DNA from: an uncultured Lachnospiraceae bacterium
GTDB taxonomy: Bacteria; Bacillota; Clostridia; Lachnospirales; Lachnospiraceae
Assembly: GCA_902789175.1 (NCBI GenBank)
Contig: CADANF010000038.1
Location: 1 to 35,069 of the forward strand
Reading direction: 5' to 3'
Length of the DNA stretch: 35,069 nt
Shown here: positions 9,722 to 16,957 of the stretch, piece by piece
Numbering within the stretch: position 1 is the stretch's first letter
Layout of the letters: each line of letters opens with the position of its first letter
Program-made: the position numbers and the translations under genes
Notes under the pieces: generated by a model
Databases searched by the model: none
The model's input: the letters and a program-made list of their open reading frames with translations, nothing else
What the model was told of the DNA's origin: nothing

Positions 9722-10027
9722 TTTTTTCTCCTCCTGATTTCATATTTATGAGATATATTTCTATACCTTTCTCCCGTGATATCTAAGAATACAATTAGCC
9801 CTCTATATTATATCACAGCAAAAAACCAATCTCATTTATTTCAAATATTTTCTTCTCCCGCCTTAATTTTTTTCCCCCACAGCGAAGCTTTTACACTGCC
9901 ACCTCTAAGCGACAGCTCTCAAATTTCATGAAATCTTTCATCTATAACTATCGAATCAACATATAAAAATTTTAGGGAACTTTTATATATAAAACCTTTA
10001 CAAAAGTTCCCTAAAATTAATTTCTTA
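9722..10027. other. 306-bp intergenic stretch
   Basis: No coding region is supportable here. The right part holds the terminator palindrome 9968-10018. The rest is A/T-rich and presumably carries the promoter of the zinc-ribbon gene, but no clear -35/-10 pair stands out. Confidence 0.6.
9968..10018. terminator. two-way intrinsic terminator
   Basis: Arms AATTTTAGGGAACTTTT (9968-9984) and its exact complement (10002-10018) flank a 17-nt A/T loop. The stem has a short GGGAAC core with A/T tracts outside, so a run of U follows the stem in either reading direction. It lies 9 bp beyond the stop of the truncated GNAT gene and would end that minus-strand unit. Confidence 0.75.
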
Positions 10028-10282
10028 TTATTTTACATACTCCGGGTCGATCCGTATCATTTCTGTAAGAGCCTTGTTTCTATAATTAAGGTCATCACGA
10101 AGTGTAAAGCCCTCTGCTTCCCAGAAGGCGTTTCCTGCCTCATTCTTTTTAAATGCAACAAGAAGGACCTTGTTTATTCCTTCATAGGAATCATCTTTAT
10201 TGTTTAATCCATTTTGGCATTTGATCCACAGGTCATATGCCGCTTTATAATCGCGAGTTGTCATAAGTCTGTATCTTAACAT
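10028..10282 (-). pseudogene. GNAT acetyltransferase with internal deletion (N and C ends only)
   Basis: The 84-residue reading frame starts like the GNAT protein at 11461 (MLRYRLMTTRDYKAAYDL..., same first ~36 residues up to D-S-Y-E-G-I). It then jumps to a normal GNAT C-terminal part (NKVLLVAFKKNEAGNAFWEAEGF...). About 60 residues with the acetyl-CoA binding loop (R-R-M-G-I-G-K in the other copy) are missing. The join falls at an E-G-I codon trio, as expected for recombination between short repeats. The frame stays open and a GGGGGA ribosome site remains, so a peptide may be made, but it cannot be an acetyltransferase. Confidence 0.75.
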
Positions 10283-10303
10283 GCTTTTATCCCCCTTATG
10301 TAA

Positions 10304-10330
10304 CTTATTTGTATAGACTATACAAACAAG
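10304..10330. promoter_or_regulatory. 27-bp near-perfect palindrome, operator-like
   Basis: The core TTTGTATAG-A-CTATACAAA (10308-10326) is a perfect 9-1-9 palindrome, extended by CTT/AAG outside one mismatch. It lies between the alkD-like gene and the truncated GNAT gene. The length and symmetry fit a dimeric repressor site. A weak terminator for the alkD-like gene is the alternative; the stem is A/T-rich. Confidence 0.4.
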
Positions 10331-10340
10331 TTTTAAGTTT

Positions 10341-11012
10341 CTATTTTACAACCCTTAATTCCTCTTTATGTTCCTCGCTTACCCTATAGCTTTCTATGGC
10401 CTTCTGGATTGCTTTTTTATGAACCCAGTCCTCTAATCTACGTTCCTTAAAATACGGAAATGACTCTTCGTATTGCTTTGCTAAAGCTGTTGCGAAATAC
10501 CAGGCCTGCATCATTTTAAGATAGTAATCCTCACCCTGTTTTTTAGCCACAAGCTCTAAATATTCCTTCTTAAAATCATCCCCAAGGAATTCATTCATCA
10601 GCATACGAATGCCAAATCGGGCGGTATATACATGATCTGAGGCGATCCATTTTTTTATATAAGGAAGAAGTTTTTCATGATTCTTTTTAAATGACTTTGG
10701 GCTTGCCTGGTCCGACACCGGCCAGCAGTCCACGTAAGGAAGAAATGCCTCTACTGCTTTCACGGCCTCATCAAAATCTTTTATCATCGAAATGAGAAAG
10801 AAATGAATCAGGTTCTCCTCATAATATTTATGAGGCAGGCTGCCAAGGAACGCATCTTTTTCAGGACTTTCAAATAATTCCTTTGCAATGCTTCGCATCG
10901 CAGGGGTCCTGACTCCAACGATCGTTTCAGACGAAATATTTGGAACCAGTTTGATCTGGAACTCACGGTATTTATCATCTTTTACTTTTGTAAGCTGGTC
11001 ATATAAAGTCAT
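10341..11012 (-). CDS. DNA alkylation repair protein, AlkD-like HEAT-repeat glycosylase
   Basis: The 223-residue protein fits the DNA alkylation repair (AlkD) family: a nearly all-helical HEAT-repeat protein with the typical stretches GVRTPAMRSIAKELF, YYEENLIHFFLI, VDCWPVSDQASP and YTARFGIRMLMNEFL. AlkD removes positively charged alkylated bases such as N3- and N7-alkylpurines. The start is chosen at the ATG at 11012, because GAAGGAGG lies eight bases upstream. A longer reading frame would add an arginine-rich MTRYRRRRY with no ribosome site. It sits between two damaged copies of one GNAT gene in the same orientation. Confidence 0.87.
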   Translation of the reverse strand: MTLYDQLTKVKDDKYREFQIKLVPNISSETIVGVRTPAMRSIAKELFESPEKDAFLGSLPHKYYEENLIHFFLISMIKDFDEAVKAVEAFLPYVDCWPVSDQASPKSFKKNHEKLLPYIKKWIASDHVYTARFGIRMLMNEFLGDDFKKEYLELVAKKQGEDYYLKMMQAWYFATALAKQYEESFPYFKERRLEDWVHKKAIQKAIESYRVSEEHKEELRVVK

Positions 11013-11025
11013 ATAACGCCTCCTT

Positions 11026-11115
11026 CTATATCTCGTCATACGCCCTTACCATTGTAAGGAATTTCATTAAATGTTCTTTAGTTAATACTGTATCAATGGT
11101 TGCTACATTTTTCAT
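11026..11115 (-). CDS. possible 29-residue peptide or gene remnant upstream of the alkD-like gene
   Basis: A short frame starts at ATG 11115, reads KNVATIDTVLTKEHLMKF and ends 13 bp before the alkD-like start, so its end overlaps that gene's Shine-Dalgarno. It has no ribosome site of its own, and the frame continues open upstream. The composition looks protein-like. It may be the tail of a lost gene or a translationally coupled leader. I do not recognise it. Confidence 0.25.
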   Translation of the reverse strand: MKNVATIDTVLTKEHLMKFLTMVRAYDEI

Positions 11116-11132
11116 GTGATAGCGATTTTTAA

Positions 11133-11461
11133 TTAATTTAAATACTCTGGATCGATCCGGACCATCTCTTTAATGCATCCAGCGAAAGATCTACAAGTTT
11201 CTTTCCTATTCCCATTCTCCTTAAATCCAGCGAAACTGAGGTATGCTGGATTATTCCTCTCCGTCCGTCATGTCCGCATAAAATGACACCTACTACATTT
11301 CCATCAAGTTCTGCAACAAAAGAAGTATTTGGATTTCTCTTAAGATATTTCTCAATCCCTTCATAGGAATCATCTTTATCATTTAATCCATTCTGGCACC
11401 TGATCCATAGCTCATATGCCGCTTCATAATCGTCAATCGTCATAAGCCTGTAATTTAACAT
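11133..11461 (-). pseudogene. GNAT acetyltransferase, C-terminal deletion plus frameshift
   Basis: The first ~97 residues are a good GNAT N-terminal half, with beta strands (VAELDGNVVGVILCG), a QHTSVSLDLRRMGIGKKLVD acetyl-CoA loop, and helix DALK. The frame then ends after R-W-S-G-S-I-Q-S-I. Directly after ALK the neighbouring frame reads K-E-M-V-R-I-D-P-E-Y-L-N stop, which matches the C-terminus EMIRIDPEYVK of the copy at 10028. So ~50 residues were lost between two GCATTAAA-like repeats and one base is missing at the join. GGGGGA precedes the ATG. The ordinary reading frame ends at 11138; the lost-frame stop is at 11133. Confidence 0.75.
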
Positions 11462-11623
11462 TTCTCCCCCTGTACTTTACATCTATCTTTCTTTTACATG
11501 AATCCCTAAAACGCCTTAGCACGATATTTATAAAGATAATGAATTCTTATGCTTCTTACGTTACTATTATGCGCTAAACCACCTTTTTTGCCAATGTTTT
11601 TACTGGATTTATGAGTAACTAAA

Positions 11624-11652
11624 AAAGCGACGTTAAAATTTCCCGTCGCTTT
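11624..11652 (-). terminator. intrinsic terminator of the methyltransferase gene
   Basis: AAAGCGACG (11624-11632) pairs with CGTCGCTTT (11644-11652) around an 11-nt loop. On the minus strand the stem is followed by a run of six T, a textbook rho-independent terminator just after the methyltransferase stop at 11660. Confidence 0.85.
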
Positions 11653-11659
11653 ATTTTTA

Positions 11660-12448
11660 TTAACTATTTTTTCTTGCCACCAGATAGTACCTGTGAATGG
11701 TTCCTTCTATGCAACCTTTCTCATCTATTATCTCCTGCATTTTAAGAAGCTTGTCGAAACATTTTTCAACTGAAAAACCAGGAAATTCCCACTCGATTAT
11801 ATGAGCGAACCATACAAATGCTCCAATGTCATAAAATCTTATAGGTCTTAAAGCTTCATCTGAACTTACGACTTCAAAGCCTGCTTCTTCAAACTTCTTC
11901 TTCTGAACTTTTAATTCAAGATCAGGGAAAGGCTTAGGAATATCGGGAAGGACCATTTCAACCAAGTCCCTGTCATTTCTCGCGCCAACCTGCTGAGTTA
12001 TGAAATAACCGCCATTTTTAAGGAGTCTAAATGTCTCCTTTGCATCAAAGCTTCCGTGTCTGTTTAGGATAATGTCAAATGACTCGTCCTCGAATGGAAT
12101 GTTCGAAGCATCATCACAAGGCCTAAAATCGATGCCCCGTGGAAGAAGCATTTCGCGGCAAAGTTCTACATTTGGTGGAAATCCTTCTGTGGCTGCAGTG
12201 TTTTCGAAAGGATGACCCAGGGATAATAAGAACTCTCCGCCACCTGTGTCAAAGTCCATGATCTTTTTGTCAGGTGTAAGGTAGGTGTCGATTATCTCTT
12301 TGTAATCCCAGGGAAGATCGTCCTCTTCCTCATATCTGTCATGAATATGAGAAAAATCCCAGCCATGAATGTGAGCGATTTTTTCCTCAGCTTCCCATTC
12401 TTTTCTTAATTTATTTATTCTTTCTCGATTCATTATTTTTGTGTTCAT
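11660..12448 (-). CDS. class I SAM-dependent methyltransferase
   Basis: The 262-residue protein carries a Rossmann methyltransferase core: motif I KIMDFDTGGGEFLLSLG (about 83-99), an acidic residue after strand 2 (ATEGFPPN), a D-A-S-N-I-P-F-E-D motif II/III region, and DIILNRHGSFD. The C-terminal part (aromatic, helical) would be the substrate-binding lid. Similar proteins are annotated only as Methyltransf_11-type; the substrate is unknown. AAAGGAG lies 6 bp before the ATG. A good terminator follows. Upstream lies an unusual nested inverted repeat (12589-12659) that may belong to its leader or promoter region. Confidence 0.82.
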   Translation of the reverse strand: MNTKIMNRERINKLRKEWEAEEKIAHIHGWDFSHIHDRYEEEDDLPWDYKEIIDTYLTPDKKIMDFDTGGGEFLLSLGHPFENTAATEGFPPNVELCREMLLPRGIDFRPCDDASNIPFEDESFDIILNRHGSFDAKETFRLLKNGGYFITQQVGARNDRDLVEMVLPDIPKPFPDLELKVQKKKFEEAGFEVVSSDEALRPIRFYDIGAFVWFAHIIEWEFPGFSVEKCFDKLLKMQEIIDEKGCIEGTIHRYYLVARKNS

Positions 12449-12588
12449 ATCTGCTCCTTTTTGAATTTTTGACTGTTCTTCTTACCAGTTGGCTTGATAG
12501 AGTCCGGCTCCCATAATGAATGTGGGGAGATGTTCGACCTACCGTTTAGACTTCTGGTGTTTTAATTCTGGTTTTAAATCAATTCTTC

Positions 12589-12659
12589 CGGTGCAGAATG
12601 TGACAGCAATCTATATATTAACCTCGGTACAAGCTGCTGTCAGCATTAAATCTGCACCG
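12589..12659. other. nested inverted repeat, possible structured leader or small mobile element
   Basis: CGGTGCAGA (12589-12597) pairs with TCTGCACCG (12651-12659), and inside it TGACAGCA (12601-12608) pairs with TGCTGTCA (12635-12642). The two stems stack with only a small bulge (3 versus 8 nt) and close a ~26-nt loop. It lies about 140 bp upstream of the minus-strand methyltransferase start. It could be part of a regulatory leader. No poly-U follows the stem in either direction. Confidence 0.45.
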
Positions 12660-12770
12660 AGTAATTATCTCGTTCTCTCATGGTTACCTCCACGAAAATC
12701 TTTTATTATATAGATACTAAACATCCATACATGGTTCATTATATTCAAAACATGCCTTATCCGTCAACTA

Positions 12771-12825
12771 GTTGACATAAAAATGGACCATAGTCCCGGG
12801 GGCAGTGGTCCATTTTTATGTCAAC
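12771..12825 (+). repeat. 55-bp REP-like palindrome, copy 1
   Basis: Outer arms are GTTGAC and GTCAAC instead of GTTAAC, a paired change that keeps the stem. The centre reads TCCCGGGGG on the plus strand. It lies in the divergent gap before the symporter, far from any stop codon. Confidence 0.9.
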
Positions 12826-12987
12826 CCATAGATAACCCTCTTCATTATTCACTCTCATGAAATATTGTTCATTTTTGACTAAAAATGCATTTTTTTTGGC
12901 TGATTATGGAAAACTGATTTTCTGCAATATAGTATCATTAGATTGTGCATATTAAACAATTTTATAAAGTAATCAACATTTTCATTG

Positions 12988-12993
12988 TATAAT
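12988..12993 (+). promoter_or_regulatory. candidate -10 box of the symporter gene
   Basis: A consensus TATAAT lies 131 bp before the symporter start. No good -35 hexamer is visible 16-18 bp upstream, so this is only a candidate. It implies a leader of about 120 nt. Confidence 0.3.
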
Positions 12994-13124
12994 ATGTCAA
13001 GAGGATTATTATGCAGTGGCTTGTGATTTAAAGTATGATACACAAATTGAAAAACACATGTATCTAAATCAAAGTACACAAAACGAGTCATTTGCCCGTT
13101 AGTGTTTTGACAGGAGGGAAACGT

Positions 13125-14519
13125 ATGAAGGATGGTATGAAAAATGGTACAGAAAACGAAGTAAAGCTTTCTTCAAAGTTATGGTTATCCGCGGCAGATA
13201 GCATGTGCGGCGTGTTGTGCGGCATTGTTACCGGCGGTGGGATGACATATTTTTACACCAAATGGATGGGGCTAAACACTGAATATGCATCAGTTGTCTG
13301 GCTGCTCTTTGCCATTTGGAACGCCGTAAATGATCCGTTGTTCGGTTTCATTTCCGATCATACAAAATCAAAAATCGGCCGAAGAATACCGTATATAAGA
13401 TACGGAGCTCCATTTTACGGCCTGATCTTTATTCTAATGTGGGTACCTTATCTGTTCGGAAGAAGCCAGATGGCAGTGTCGATACAGATGCTCTCAATGC
13501 TCTTCTTATTCGATACCCTATATACCGCAATCGCAACGGCGCTTTATGTTATGCCGTATGAAATGACTGTAGATAATAAGACCCGCGCCTCAATATTTAT
13601 CTTTAAGATAATATTCGGTGTCATTTCCCTGGGGGGACCTATGGTTCTTCTACCACTTATTGAGCCGGACCCACATGACGATCCAACTTTCTTTAGGCTT
13701 GTGTTACTTGGAATTGGCGTTGTCGCTGCAGTGATCATCTTAATTTCAACATATTTTTATAAAGAACTTGATTATGTAAAAGACGAGGAACAACCTGGAT
13801 TTTTTAAAGCCCTTGCAGAATGCTTTAAGAACAAGCCATTTCTTATCTTTGAAGTCCTGTCATTTACGACTCAGCTTATAAATACCGCTCTCATGCAGGG
13901 AGTTTTGTATTATTTTGCAGAAACCAGGATAAAAATGGAACTTTGCTATACCCCAATGGTTATCGGGGCTGTAGCAGGAATGTTTATTTTTAAGATCATG
14001 ACAAATAAGCTGGGAGTAAAAAAATCGCTGCTCTTCCTTTGCTTTGAATTTGGTCTGGCCTGCCTCATGATGGCATTTTTCGGAAATGTTACATTTGTTG
14101 CAGTCATTGGTTTCTTCTGCGCTGGTATCGGCTACACCGGATGTATGTTCAGCGTTCCTCTTATGAATGGCGACGTGATTGATTTTGATGAAACAAGGAC
14201 TGGCCTTAGAAGAGAAGGAATGTACGCCGGAATAAACAGCTTTATCACAAAGCCTGCTCTTAGTATAGCTCAGGCCCTTTTCCTTACTATATGGAAAGCC
14301 TACGGCTATGACCAAAGTCTTGGCGCCGGCCTCCAGTCTGATAGAGCAAAGAAAGGACTTCTCATCGCTTGGATGATAGTTCCTGCCATATCTCTTATCA
14401 TCAGTGGCATTTCAATTTTATTTTATCCTTTAGACGGAAAAGAATGGGATGATAAAAAGAAAGAAATAATAAGGAAACATAAAGAAAAAGAAGCTCAATA
14501 CGAAAACCAATCGAAATAA
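13125..14519 (+). CDS. GPH-family (MelB-like) sugar:cation symporter
   Basis: The 464-residue integral membrane protein has about 12 hydrophobic segments. Family marks include D-P-L-F-G-F-I-S-D-H-T-K-S-K-I-G-R-R (first cytoplasmic loop) and the P-Y-E-M-T stretch typical of glycoside-pentoside-hexuronide symporters (MFS_2). Such carriers import sugars or glycosides with Na+ or H+. The start is the ATG at 13125, seven bases after AGGAGGG; an upstream in-frame ATG at 13092 has no ribosome site. The C-terminal tail is lysine-rich and cytoplasmic. No sugar hydrolase lies beside it, so the substrate is not known. A REP-like palindrome begins 4 bp after the stop and probably terminates it. Confidence 0.87.
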   Translation: MKDGMKNGTENEVKLSSKLWLSAADSMCGVLCGIVTGGGMTYFYTKWMGLNTEYASVVWLLFAIWNAVNDPLFGFISDHTKSKIGRRIPYIRYGAPFYGLIFILMWVPYLFGRSQMAVSIQMLSMLFLFDTLYTAIATALYVMPYEMTVDNKTRASIFIFKIIFGVISLGGPMVLLPLIEPDPHDDPTFFRLVLLGIGVVAAVIILISTYFYKELDYVKDEEQPGFFKALAECFKNKPFLIFEVLSFTTQLINTALMQGVLYYFAETRIKMELCYTPMVIGAVAGMFIFKIMTNKLGVKKSLLFLCFEFGLACLMMAFFGNVTFVAVIGFFCAGIGYTGCMFSVPLMNGDVIDFDETRTGLRREGMYAGINSFITKPALSIAQALFLTIWKAYGYDQSLGAGLQSDRAKKGLLIAWMIVPAISLIISGISILFYPLDGKEWDDKKKEIIRKHKEKEAQYENQSK

Positions 14520-14523
14520 GTTG

Positions 14524-14578
14524 GTTAACATAAAAATGGACCACAGTCCCGGGGGCTGTGGTCCATTTTTATGTTAAC
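14524..14578 (+). repeat. 55-bp REP-like palindrome, copy 2 (best example)
   Basis: Perfect 23-bp arms, GTTAACATAAAAATGGACC plus ACAG and their complement, flank the 9-nt centre TCCCGGGGG. It begins 4 bp after the symporter stop. Read rightward, the G/C-rich upper stem is followed by ATTTTTATG, a terminator shape; the same holds leftward. Confidence 0.95.
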
Positions 14579-14669
14579 TTTTTTATTTCTTCATATTTAC
14601 GAGCACTCATATACTTTTATTGCCAGCACTCTGCCTTTTTTCATGGTTGCTCAGTCTATTTCATCACAA

Positions 14670-15569
14670 TCACTCTGCAACTGGCGGTGCCTTAACCGTA
14701 TCTTCAGAAATGAGGCAGCTATCCACCGGTTCCATAGTTTCAGGCAATAGTGAATAAATGATATCGTCTTCTCCTACTCCATAATTTAAAAAGTATTGCA
14801 TATATGACATGTTCTTTGCCGTATAAAGGATAAGATCCATATGCTTTTCCCTTAATTCATTTAGATCATCGGTGCTTTCTCCCGGAACAACAGGAGTAAC
14901 CAATTCCTGATCTGCAAACTTCTGCCTTACTTCAAGCGTGGACAAAGGAACATTTTCCTCACCGATCCAATAAATATCGTTAGTCGTGTCCAACATAATC
15001 CATTTCTTATAATTACTGTCCCAGATTTCATTTACAACATGGCATTCGCCATCATAAATTGAAAATGGATTTATCCAAAGTTTACGCGAATATATTCCCA
15101 GCGCCAGATATTCTTCATTCATGATCTGAGCCTTGGCCCTGCAGTGAATACCATGCTTTGTTTCACCCAGCGCAAAATCAAGGAGATACAGCGCATTCAT
15201 ATCCTTCGTATATCCAGAAAAATTTCCATCATGTTCCATTTTATTTGAAAAATAATCCATAAGATTAACTGCTTTGTCGAACTCAGAACCATTTCCAGCA
15301 AGATCTATCAGATTGTATTTTTTTCTCAACTCCTGATACACTGGGTTATCCATATCATATTTGATAGTATTTTTTTCAGCACTTCTGAATGTCTTGGAAT
15401 TATAAATGATACCGCACTCCATGTTGTAGACTTCTTCTTTGGTTTGAACATAAGAAACCATCAGTTTATTAGGTGTAAGCTTGATATAAATTATATATCC
15501 CACAGCTACCGCTAAAAGAATCGTCAAACAGATTATAATGATATATTTAATCTTGATTTTCCCCTTCAT
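14670..15569 (-). CDS. membrane-anchored transglutaminase-like protein
   Basis: The 299-residue protein has a short basic N-terminus, one hydrophobic anchor (about 8-28), and an extracellular domain with the transglutaminase-like triad: C143 in GIHCRAKAQ, H177 in ECHVVNEIW, and D194 in WIMLDTTND. In Firmicutes such domains are mostly cysteine peptidases or cell-surface factors, not true protein cross-linkers. The start is the ATG at 15569, six bases after AAGGCGGGG; the upstream ATG overlaps that site. The C-terminus (Pro/Val-rich) is short. It stands alone; the gap to bioB is divergent and contains a palindrome. Confidence 0.8.
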   Translation of the reverse strand: MKGKIKIKYIIIICLTILLAVAVGYIIYIKLTPNKLMVSYVQTKEEVYNMECGIIYNSKTFRSAEKNTIKYDMDNPVYQELRKKYNLIDLAGNGSEFDKAVNLMDYFSNKMEHDGNFSGYTKDMNALYLLDFALGETKHGIHCRAKAQIMNEEYLALGIYSRKLWINPFSIYDGECHVVNEIWDSNYKKWIMLDTTNDIYWIGEENVPLSTLEVRQKFADQELVTPVVPGESTDDLNELREKHMDLILYTAKNMSYMQYFLNYGVGEDDIIYSLLPETMEPVDSCLISEDTVKAPPVAE

Positions 15570-15648
15570 AAAAACCCCGCCTTTCATTAATTCATTAGAA
15601 TTATAACATATTTTCTATCTCTTTTTACAACAGAAATAATCTGCCATA

Positions 15649-15703
15649 GTTAACATAAAAGTGGGCCAAGGTCCCGGGGGCAGTGGTCCACTTTTATGTT
15701 AAC
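15649..15703 (+). repeat. 55-bp REP-like palindrome, copy 3
   Basis: Outer arms are intact (GTTAAC...GTTAAC). The A-to-G change in the left arm (AAAAGTGG) is matched by T-to-C in the right (CCACTTTT), another compensating pair. One or two mismatches lie near the centre TCCCGGGGG. It lies between divergent genes, 21 bp before the BirA box of bioB. Confidence 0.9.
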
Positions 15704-15724
15704 CAGGGCAGCGGCCCCGCTTTT

Positions 15725-15756
15725 TTGTCAACCGTTGCTTAATTTCCGGTTGACAA
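15725..15756. promoter_or_regulatory. BirA operator of bioB
   Basis: TTGTCAACC (15725-15733), 14 bases, then GGTTGACAA (15748-15756) match the known BirA box of Gram-positive bacteria and many others (TTGTAAACC-N14/15-GGTTTACAA). Its right half contains a TTGACA (15750-15755) that can serve as the -35 box of bioB, with -10-like A/T sequence at 15771-15781. Biotin-loaded BirA would block the promoter. Confidence 0.85.
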
Positions 15757-15811
15757 ATTGATTTTTTTATTAAAATAATATGTCGTAAGAAACGAAACGA
15801 GGATTAAAATT

Positions 15812-16774
15812 ATGAAGATAGATTTAAAAAAACTTAGCCAGGAAATTATAAACGGTAAGAAGATAGATAAAGAAACTGCTCTCCTTCTTCTCGACGCCGA
15901 TTTAGATACTCTTTGTCAGGAAGCGGACAATATCCGCGCCGCATTTATGGCAAATAAGGTAAACCTTTGCTCCATTATCAGTGGCATTGAGGGCCGCTGC
16001 AGTGAAGATTGTAAATTCTGCGCCCAGTCAGGCCATAACAAATGTAACTGTGACGTTCATTCTCTTCTTCCCGACGAGACTGTGATCGCCGCTGCCAAAG
16101 CGAACGCTAACGCCGGTGTTAAGCGCTTTGCCATGGTAAATTCTGGCCGCTGCCCGTCAGCTGCTGACTTTGAAAGGATCATTTCTATCTATGAGAAAAT
16201 GAGTCGCGAAGTTGACATAAATCTTTGCTGTTCTCTTGGTTTCTTAACCAATGAGCAATTTATCCGCCTTAAAAATGCAGGCGTTAAATACGTTCATTGC
16301 AACCTTGAATCATCAAGAAATTATTTTGAAAAGGTCTGCAGCACCCACAGCTACGATGAAAAAATTGAAAATATCAGGCGTGCAAAAGCCGCAGGACTGA
16401 ATGTCTGCTCCGGCGGTATCATTGGCATGGGGGAGAGCTGGATGGACCGAATTGACATGGCTTTTGAATTAAGAGCCCTGGATATCAAGTCAATTCCCGT
16501 TAATACCCTTGTTCCAATCCCTGGAACTCCATTTGAAAATATTAAGAGGATCAGTGAAAACGATATTCTTCGATGCATTGCGATTTACCGTTTCATTAAT
16601 CCTGATGCGGACATTCGTCTCGCAGGCGGAAGAATCCTTATGAAAGATAATGGAAAGAAGGCATTTTCATGTGGTGCCTCAGCTTCAATCACAGGCAATA
16701 TGCTCACCACATCCGGCGCCACAATTAAAGAAGACATGTCCATGCTTAAAGAACTCGGCCGCATCGTTAGTTAA
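15812..16774 (+). CDS. bioB: biotin synthase
   Basis: The 320-residue radical SAM enzyme inserts sulfur into dethiobiotin. The [4Fe-4S] motif C63-x3-C67-x2-C70 (CSEDCKFC) matches the family, and the [2Fe-2S] cysteines lie at C114, C139/C140 and C199. The family stretches FCAQSG, GGIIGMGE, LVPIPGTPFE and RLAGGR are present. Length is normal. GAGG lies shortly before the ATG. The gene stands alone, with no bioA, bioD or bioF in the window, but its BirA box puts it under biotin control. The stop codon TAA lies inside the first bases of a REP-like palindrome (16770-16824), so the repeat supplies the end of the gene. Confidence 0.95.
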   Translation: MKIDLKKLSQEIINGKKIDKETALLLLDADLDTLCQEADNIRAAFMANKVNLCSIISGIEGRCSEDCKFCAQSGHNKCNCDVHSLLPDETVIAAAKANANAGVKRFAMVNSGRCPSAADFERIISIYEKMSREVDINLCCSLGFLTNEQFIRLKNAGVKYVHCNLESSRNYFEKVCSTHSYDEKIENIRRAKAAGLNVCSGGIIGMGESWMDRIDMAFELRALDIKSIPVNTLVPIPGTPFENIKRISENDILRCIAIYRFINPDADIRLAGGRILMKDNGKKAFSCGASASITGNMLTTSGATIKEDMSMLKELGRIVS

Positions 16775-16824
16775 CATAAAAATGAGCCATAGTCCCGGGG
16801 GCTATGGCTCATTTTTATGTTAAC
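16770..16824 (+). repeat. 55-bp REP-like palindrome, copy 4
   Basis: Inner arms are GAGCCATAG and CTATGGCTC instead of GGACCA/TGGTCC, changed on both sides so pairing is kept. The centre is TCCCGGGGG. The bioB stop codon lies inside the left arm. The last base is shared with the following 134-bp element. Confidence 0.95.
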
Positions 16825-16957
16825 TAGTATAACGTCACTTAAATAACTGGACCGAATGCTTGCCTGCTTACATCGATAGCACGCCTCAAAAATCCTCAGC
16901 GTAGCCCGCTACGCCTACGAGCGCATTAGTCCAGTTATTTTGCGAACGTTATACTAG
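16824..16957 (-). repeat. 134-bp palindromic element, copy 2 (inverted)
   Basis: This is the reverse complement relative of 6495-6637: it starts CTAGTATAACGTCACTTAAA and ends CGAACGTTATACTAG, with the same GTAGCGGGCTACG-type centre. A stretch of about 25 bp next to the centre differs from copy 1. The stop codon of the small membrane protein on the minus strand lies in its right end. It directly follows a 55-bp palindrome and precedes the RAYT gene by 0.6 kb. Confidence 0.75.

Larger units (their letters stand above)
12449..13124. other. 676-bp divergent intergenic region
   Basis: The gap lies between the methyltransferase (leftward) and the symporter (rightward). It holds the nested inverted repeat 12589-12659, one 55-bp palindrome (12771-12825) and a candidate TATAAT (12988-12993). 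Open frames of 65-70 codons on either strand lack ribosome sites and look non-coding. Confidence 0.6.

Noticed and set aside
12516-12713. 65-codon plus-strand frame in the divergent gap
   Set aside because: No ribosome site or domain; it overlaps the nested inverted repeat, which explains the conserved-looking sequence better.
12879-13091. 70-codon minus-strand frame next to the symporter start
   Set aside because: No ribosome site; it overlaps the presumed promoter/leader region and lacks recognisable features.
13860-14315. 151-codon open frame opposite the symporter gene
   Set aside because: The symporter has clear family motifs and membrane pattern; the antisense frame has a Cys/His/Lys-rich composition typical of a shadow and no ribosome site.
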